A stretch of 64,000 nucleotides of DNA from Gonatopus flavifemur (taxonomy: Eukaryota; Arthropoda; Insecta; Hymenoptera; Dryinidae). Positions within the stretch are counted from its first letter, which is position 1. Each line of letters opens with the position of its first letter. Below are positions 58,293 through 64,000 of this stretch, in pieces. Under the pieces are notes generated by a model, which was not told the origin of the DNA, did no database searches, and worked only from the letters and a program-made list of their open reading frames with translations. The stretch is taken from positions 7,688,001-7,752,000 of the forward strand of contig JAFFJZ010000012.1 in the NCBI GenBank assembly GCA_018340375.1, given 5' to 3'. A program made the translations under genes and the position numbers.

Positions 58293-58391
58293 GATTATTC
58301 CGACTGGAGAGGTATGTGTCTGTGAGTTTTGGGAATAGTTGGGTTCCGTAATTGAGTGATAATCCCCTGATCCGATCATCTCGTGAATTCA

Positions 58392-58527
58392 CCCGTACAA
58401 CACCGGACATTTCTACGTTGCCTCCATGTTACCATCTCCGTTCATCCACGTTCTATCCACATCCACCATTAATCGACGTGGAGTCCACGGAGATGCGACG
58501 TAGAAATCGGTGGATGTGCTGTTAGGG
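58392..58527. repeat. CCCGTACAACACCGGAC element inside the foldback element
   Basis: CCCGTACAACACC at the left and GGTGGATGTGCTGTTAGGG at the right. It shares GGAGATGCGACGTAGA with 42219-42308. Flanks CA and AC do not match. Confidence 0.62.
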
Positions 58528-58939
58528 ACTAAATGCTCAAACACGTTACCTTCATTTGCGATACATACACGGCCCTGTTGAGGAGAAAAAACTGAAGAGG
58601 TTAGTATTGTTCCGCACAGAAAGCAACAAGAGTGTTTCTTGAATCTCTTTGCTTTCTTTATCGATTAGAGCGCCATCTTCACAAATTTCAGGAAACTAGT
58701 TCAGACAAAAGTTCCTTGGTTTTCAACGTACATTCCAAGGATGTAGTCAAAAATAGGGGGTCCCATTTGAGAAACACAAGTTGATCTCAAAATGACCTTG
58801 AAGATGGAGTCTGAGGTCGAAATCGAGGTCATCATCAAATGTCCCCCTCAGAACCCTGCAACTTTTTCCCGAGGATTTTTTTTCCAGCCCCATTACTTTG
58901 GAAGATATAAGCCCTGGCTATTTAAAATGGGGCACCCTG

Positions 58940-61893
58940 TATAAAGAACGAATTCACGGTGAACCTACACGGAAAAAAATGTTTAGCTGTACCAGCTAGA
59001 TTTTAGCTATCATACCTAGATCACGCAGGAACTAAGAAAACCGGCTCCACCCTTGCGCGAATGCTCTGACTCCTACTTATTTCTTTTTATTCTGGAAATT
59101 TTGTAAAATAAAATTCATCCAACCAAAATGAAGTTCATTGATTTGAAGGAAGATTTATTCATATCGATAAGTTATCTGAAGGATTAGAAAATCTCTTTGT
59201 ACATTCTATGAAACAATTCCTTAGATAGGAAACAATATTCATTTATTTAAAACAAACTTTCATTTCATATTTATGAAGACATTTTATTTTGAATGCAAGA
59301 AATATCTATATTGATATTTTCCTATTTCAAAACTTTTTCTATTCAAATAATTAAATATTTTATTGAAAGGAGAAATTATCATTTTGGCACTACAGTTGGC
59401 TGTCAAAGAGTTATGAATGGCTTCTACCCATCAAATGCATAATTCAATTAATGATCCCATCACATCCGTGTGAATCTGCACATGTTACATGAAGTTGATG
59501 TGATAACTTCACAGATCATCATTGAATGAATTCATTTCTTAGACTCAAAGAAACATTCATCGGTTCAAATTTGTTTTTTCAAGATTCCGTTTCTTCTGTG
59601 GTGATTCTTCTCTTCTAAAATGTCAAAACGTTCTACCGTAAATATCCCTGCCTAGTGCTTGGATTAAGTGCTGGACATACTCGTCCGCAAGACAGAAGTG
59701 AGCGTCAATGTTATCCCATGTGAAACCATAAAACATCATACGAAAATATGGGTCGCCGCTGCGACAGGGATACTCAACCATATGAAAAAGAACACACGCC
59801 AAGGAAGATGAAAGAACTCTGTACAGCAAAAAACTGAAGGTCGACGAGGGAGAGGGAACGCTGGACCTTTTTTCAAACCTTTCTTATCACGGAGAGACTC
59901 AACCTTTTGCAAAGACCGATTCAGAAACAGAATAAAACTGAACAAAGTCTTGTTTTTGCAATATATAGATTTATATTATATAAATAATACAAAATAATGA
60001 AAAATAATTCAAACGCGATTTTTGTCTTATAATGTGAATTATTTGACAAGATATTTTGTAAAAATTTCCTTTTCAACACTCGAAGCGACGCATTGTCATC
60101 CTGCAAGGTCAATTTCTCCATTTTTTTTCCAAGTGTGTACAGCTGTCAGTTTCCGGGAGTTTTAGAAACACTTTTTAAAACTCTGAATTGGCAAATTCTC
60201 TCTAAATGTTTCTGAACGTCTCTGGATTTCGCTTACACAAAAAGACTGAATTTATTAATAATGAACAGTTTATTTTGAATATTTAGGAAAATGACTTTCA
60301 ATTTAAGGAACGAGAGGATCGCTGAAAAATATTCATAGCGAGTTTACCGAAAACTCGTAGTGAAAATATCCAAAGTTGATGGTCTTATTGTTATTTCTTA
60401 CAGTGAAACTATCAACTCATGATAAATTCACAACGAATATTCTTCAATGATTCTCTTTTTTCCTAAATTGACAGTCATTATTCTAAATATCAATGAACTC
60501 GGTCTTTCCGTGTATTCCGAGGCTTTCTTTGATTTCACCTGCATTTCTCTGGATTCCTTTTAATTTCTTGAAACTCTTTGAATTTTTATGAATCTTTTAA
60601 AATTTTCTTCATTCACTCTGAAAAGTTTCTTCTGAATTTGCCTGCATTTCATTGAATTTATCTGAACTTCTACATTTTCTTTGAGTCATTCAAATTCAGC
60701 TTAAAAATGTGTCTCTCATTTCTTTGAATCTTTTAGGATATTCCTAAATTTTCGTGGATCTCTCGGAGTCTACTTGTTTATAATTTGAATCTGAATTAAA
60801 ATGATAAAAATATACTATCAAAATATTATGATTCGATTTTGAATTCTCAATAATTGTAACCTGTACAGATGATATATTTTGAATTTAAATGATAAATAAG
60901 TTATTACATCAAATTCTGTTAGATTTAGAACGATTTGGAAGTATTCCGGAAAACGCAGAGAAATTGCAGAAACATTTTTACAACTCAGTTTAAATGGTTC
61001 GAAGAAATTTACCTAAATTCAAAGAGTTTTCACACAAATTCGGAGATCATTGGAAAGATTTGGCTTAATCATGAGAACATAATTTCTTGTTTCAAGAATA
61101 TATATTTACTTCTCATCTCAAGAAGATGTATACTTGGGGTAAAAAAATTTTCTGGATACCATGATGTATAGTTTCAAACTGAGTAAGTAATTTTTTCTTT
61201 CGAAAAGAGCTTAGTTCGAGATTTCTCTTTCTCTCTCCCTCTCTGTTGAGAGCTTTGAAATCAATGAATAAATGGAATTATACAGCATTCGGACGGATTC
61301 AGAGAGATTTAAGCCAATTCAGAGAAAGCTTCGAAATCTAAATAAATCAAATTCTGAGGGATTCAGACAGACTCAAAGGAATTGAACAAATTCAGTGTAT
61401 GCTTTGAAATCTGAATAAATGAAATTCTGAAGGGTTTGAAGTAATTTAAAGTGATTCAGAAGGATTTTTATATCTCAATCAGAAAAATTCAGAGAGATTC
61501 AAAGAAAGTTAAGAAGATTCAAACCGCATCCCTGTCGGAAAAGTCTCTAACTTCCTCTGAATTCCTTTGAAATTACTCTGAATCTTCAAAAAAATATCCC
61601 AAAACATGGAACGATCCAGAGCTTTCAGAGAGATTTTGCTTACCATGGTTATTCGAGCACACAGTATGCTTTCATTTCAAATTAATTGAATTTTCATTGA
61701 ATCCGTTTCTACTGACACAACGAGGACTGTTCAAGAACTCTTTGAGAATTGTTTATGAATGCAAAGTAATTGTTGTGTTATCTGAATGTTTTTCTAAGAT
61801 TTTCGAATTTATATGAAAAAATGGATAAGTATCCACGTAAATCAAACAAGATTGACACGGATTGAAACGAATAGGGGAAATATTTAGAGTTTA
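58940..61893. other. AT-rich stretch, no gene recognised
   Basis: CACGGAAAAAAATGTTTAGC at 58968 is an isolated left end of the CACGG class. 59630-59945 carries minus-strand frames of 68-69 codons (for example FTWDNIDAHFCLADEYVQHL) in a slightly GC-richer patch that may be a decayed exon. 60290-60490 repeats 12490-12690. 60550-60760 and 61270-61510 are rich in TTTGAATCTNT/GAGAGATTCA words. No confident gene. Confidence 0.4.
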
Positions 61894-61991
61894 CCCACAC
61901 AGCATCACAGTCCCAGAAGAATTCGTAAAGAATTCATCAAGAACACAATCAGTTAATTAAGAATTCTTCTGGGGCTGTGGTGCTATGTAGG
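61894..61991. mobile_element. CCCACACAGCATCACAG TIR element, TA duplication
   Basis: Right end GGTGCTATGTAGG; TA on both sides; AGAATTC/GAATTCTT words. Relative of 36695-36803. Confidence 0.8.
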
Positions 61992-62261
61992 TATATAAAT
62001 ATATAATTTCCCTCCCGATGAAGGGAAGAAATTTGAACAAGAAAGAGGTCCACAACATTAGTTATGTAGCTGATTGTATCCTCAATATGAATTAATGTTA
62101 GTTAATTCCTCACGGTAACTCAGCAAAATTTGTTAAATTAGAAAAGTAACGTTAGATTTAATGTGAATCTAATGTAAAAACAATTCAAAAAAATATTAGC
62201 CGGTATCCGACAAAAACCTGATCCGATGCATCCCTAGTTACATCTTATTGACACATCGGAA

Positions 62262-63520
62262 AAGTGAGACTTTCTCGATACACAGTTGAAAATTTTGTGT
62301 AAATATGTTAAAAAGTCCATGGGTCATGAATTTTCTGTTGAATATTCAACACAAACATGTGTAACTTCTACAGACAGCCCTTGTGTAATCAGGTCTCAAC
62401 TGATTTATAATGTGAAATCATTCAGACAATTGGAAAAAAGTGTCAAAATGATACGAATTTCATTCTAGTCCAGATTGAACATGAAAATTGTGTTATTCTC
62501 AACTACCAAGGGAAGATCGCCAGTGGTGGGAGCTATTTTTTTTATCAAATTTCTATGTACGTGCAACTTTAGTAGTCGTCGGAAGAACTATTCATTCATT
62601 TTGGTTTTAGCTAGAAATCGACCGAAATTTTTTGCCGAAACTGACTAAAATTGAAGCTCTGATTATTGGTTTCGAAAAAAACTTGGTATTGGACGTTGGA
62701 AGTGTAGATAAGCTCCTTAATAATGCAATTATCATACTTAAGATCACATATCAATGTGATTAATGAAATAATTTCGATTTTCGGTTTAAATTTTCGGCTA
62801 ATGCTTGTCGGCCGAAATTGTAAACCGAAAATCGCAAGTATTTTGTTAATTACAATGAAATGTGATCGTAAGTATGATAATTGGATTATTAAGGAGCTCG
62901 TCTACACTTCAAACGTCCAGTCCTAAGTTTTTTTCGAAACCAATAATCACAACTTCAATTTTAATCATTTTCGGCAAAAATTTTCGGTCGATCCCTAGTT
63001 TTAGCTTCCATTCTAATGGGAAATCGTTTTCTAGATATGTAAATTTGAAGATCGAGTGCAAGTTGTACGCAAAGAAAGTACACTGAGCCAAAGGAACGGC
63101 AGTGGTTTGAGTGGTACAGCACTAACATTCGGTCCAGACGATCCGTGTTCAATTCTCATTGAAGTACTATTTTTTTCAACAATTTATTCGTATGCATTGT
63201 TTCAACACGAAAAAAGTGTGATTTTCACATTTGATTTATGTGAAAAAATGCATAAATTACACTTGTGAGGTGTGTTAATTCACTACTTATTTTGGATTTC
63301 ATTTGACAGTACTTATGTGTTGAATTTACACGATCGTAAATTCCAATCAAAACTTTATCAGTATCCTTTTGTGTTGTATTATTTACATCAAGCTTGAGTG
63401 ACTAGCTAACACAAACACATTATGTGATATCGACACAAAAATATGGGTGGACCGTTTAGGACATGCGAAATGTGTTGAATTCAACACAAAATTTCCAACT
63501 ATGTGATTTTTTTTCCATAA
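62262..63520 (+). mobile_element. Probable 1.25 kb TIR element with CACA-GTT-GAAATTTTGTGT ends and tRNA-like module
   Basis: CACAGTTGAAAATTTTGTGT near 62281 is mirrored by ACACAAAATTTCCAACTATGTG near 63505. Outer ends look like degenerate CNCGGAAAA/TTTTTTCC, so the limits are approximate. Words AACACAAA/TTGTGTT inside. An inverted pair also links 62640-62720 with 62905-62990 (ATTGGTTTCGAAAAAAACTT and mirror), probably a nested element. Confidence 0.6.
63103..63156 (+). other. Weak tRNA-like module
   Basis: TGGTTTGAGTGGTACAGC (A-box-like) and GTGTTCAATTCT (B-box-like, 63145-63156). The least convincing of the set. Confidence 0.45.
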
Positions 63521-63615
63521 TACTAAGTGAGCAATGAAAATAAGGTTTAAAGAGTTCATTGTACATATATTGGAGTATGCAAAAAAATTTCTCTTCTAAA
63601 AACAATTACAAAATA

Positions 63616-63903
63616 CCCAGATAACACACGAAGAATTCTTTTTCAAAAACAAGAATAGAATACTTCAAGAACTCTTTTCGAACTAATGAATTCATAAAGA
63701 GCTCTGGAGGAGTTAAATGTTTGGGACATTAACGAGTTCTTCGAGAATGCTGAAAGTATTGTTTTAGTACACTGAAAGAACTCGTTAATGTCCCAAACAT
63801 TGGACTCCTCCAGGGCGCTTTATGTGGATTTATTAGTTCAAAAAGAGTTCTTGAAGGATACTATTCTTGTTTTTGAAAAAGAATTCTTCGTGTGTTATCA
63901 GGG
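63616..63903. mobile_element. CCCAGATAACACACGAAG TIR element, TA duplication
   Basis: Right end CTTCGTGTGTTATCAGGG; TA on both sides. Words AAGAATTC and CTCCAGAGCTC/GAGTTCAATGTTTGGGAC shared with 6842-7350 but without that copy's nested element. Confidence 0.92.
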
Positions 63904-64000
63904 TAGTGGTTCAATTGTAGCTGAAGCGAAGGACCTTTTTTTGAGGCACTATACGGGCGAAAATGAAACTCGAGGATTTTTCACCCGATTTACAGTGATG

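Larger units (their letters stand above)
57855..58939. mobile_element. Foldback element with about 300-bp TIRs (CAGGGTGTCCCA), TA duplication
   Basis: 57855-58160 and 58634-58939 are inverted copies, starting CAGGGTGTCCCATTTTGAAT. They include CTTCAAGGTCATTTCGAGGT and CATCCTTGGAATGTGCGTTG. TA on both sides. The central 470 bases differ in composition and carry a histone-type stem-loop and a small nested element. No transposase. Confidence 0.87.

Noticed and set aside
59623..59945. Minus-strand frames with a plausible-looking peptide (FTWDNIDAHFCLADEYVQHL)
   Set aside because: Short, without domain, start context or splice support; kept only as a remark in the stretch entry.
1..64000. CRISPR arrays, operons and bacterial-style promoters
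   Set aside because: The satellite arrays have no spacer pattern, and spliced genes and mariner/Transib elements show that this is eukaryotic nuclear DNA.

Overview
This window is eukaryotic nuclear DNA, almost certainly from an arthropod and probably an insect. It is AT-rich, its genes have short GT-AG introns, and its three conserved host genes have insect-like protein sequences. The order cannot be fixed from the sequence alone. Host coding sequence is confined to about 3.9-9.2 kb. Almost everything else is transposable elements, mostly short non-autonomous elements with terminal inverted repeats (TIRs), many inserted inside one another.

Host genes: (1) an SR-family splicing factor resembling Rbp1 on the minus strand (3868-5173), with an RRM exon, a Gly/Arg-rich exon and two 48-nt RS exons; (2) LSm3 on the plus strand (7744-8204), 103 aa in three exons; (3) a SPEF1/CLAMP-like calponin-homology protein on the minus strand (8361-9212), 224 aa in three exons and convergent with LSm3.

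The best autonomous-looking mobile element is a 6.4 kb Transib (10504-16918). Its ends read CACAGTG, the same as the V(D)J recombination signal heptamer. It is flanked by a perfect 5-bp duplication (CGGCG) and encodes an apparently intact three-exon RAG1-like DDE transposase of 685 aa. Two arrays of a roughly 121-bp satellite lie near its ends in opposite orientations. It sits inside the end of an older hAT-like element. Other coding relics are a Mutator-like transposase start broken by two small elements (17823-18951), a dead mariner (56539-57828) and an older mariner fragment (1075-1345).

The dominant pattern is a large set of TIR elements that share three properties. First, they begin with CCC (often CCCNNNNARCAC) or CAC(T/G/A)G...AAAA and are flanked by exact 2-bp duplications of almost any sequence; I read more than 35 such cases. 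Second, each family's interior is built from one short palindromic word repeated in both orientations (for example GAATTC, ATCAGGACCTGAT, TTGCTGNNNCAGCAA). Third, several of the larger ones, from unrelated families, contain a tRNA-like module with recognisable A and B boxes. This combination is the strongest candidate here for an incompletely described mobile-element system.

Layout: 0-3.2 kb microsatellite, mariner relic and small TIR elements; 3.9-9.2 kb host genes; 9.6-10.3 kb nested elements; 10.5-17.1 kb Transib in a hAT-like element; 17.1-19.8 kb hAT-like element, broken Mutator-like gene and a GC-rich segment; 20-33 kb small TIR elements including a 1.1 kb repeat; 33.4-40.9 kb nested stack with the second 1.1 kb copy and a 5.8 kb hAT-like composite; 41-47.7 kb further nested stacks; 48.6-54.1 kb small TIR, piggyBac-like and hAT-like elements; 56.5-58.9 kb dead mariner and a foldback element; 59-64 kb mostly unclassified AT-rich DNA with two or three more TIR elements.
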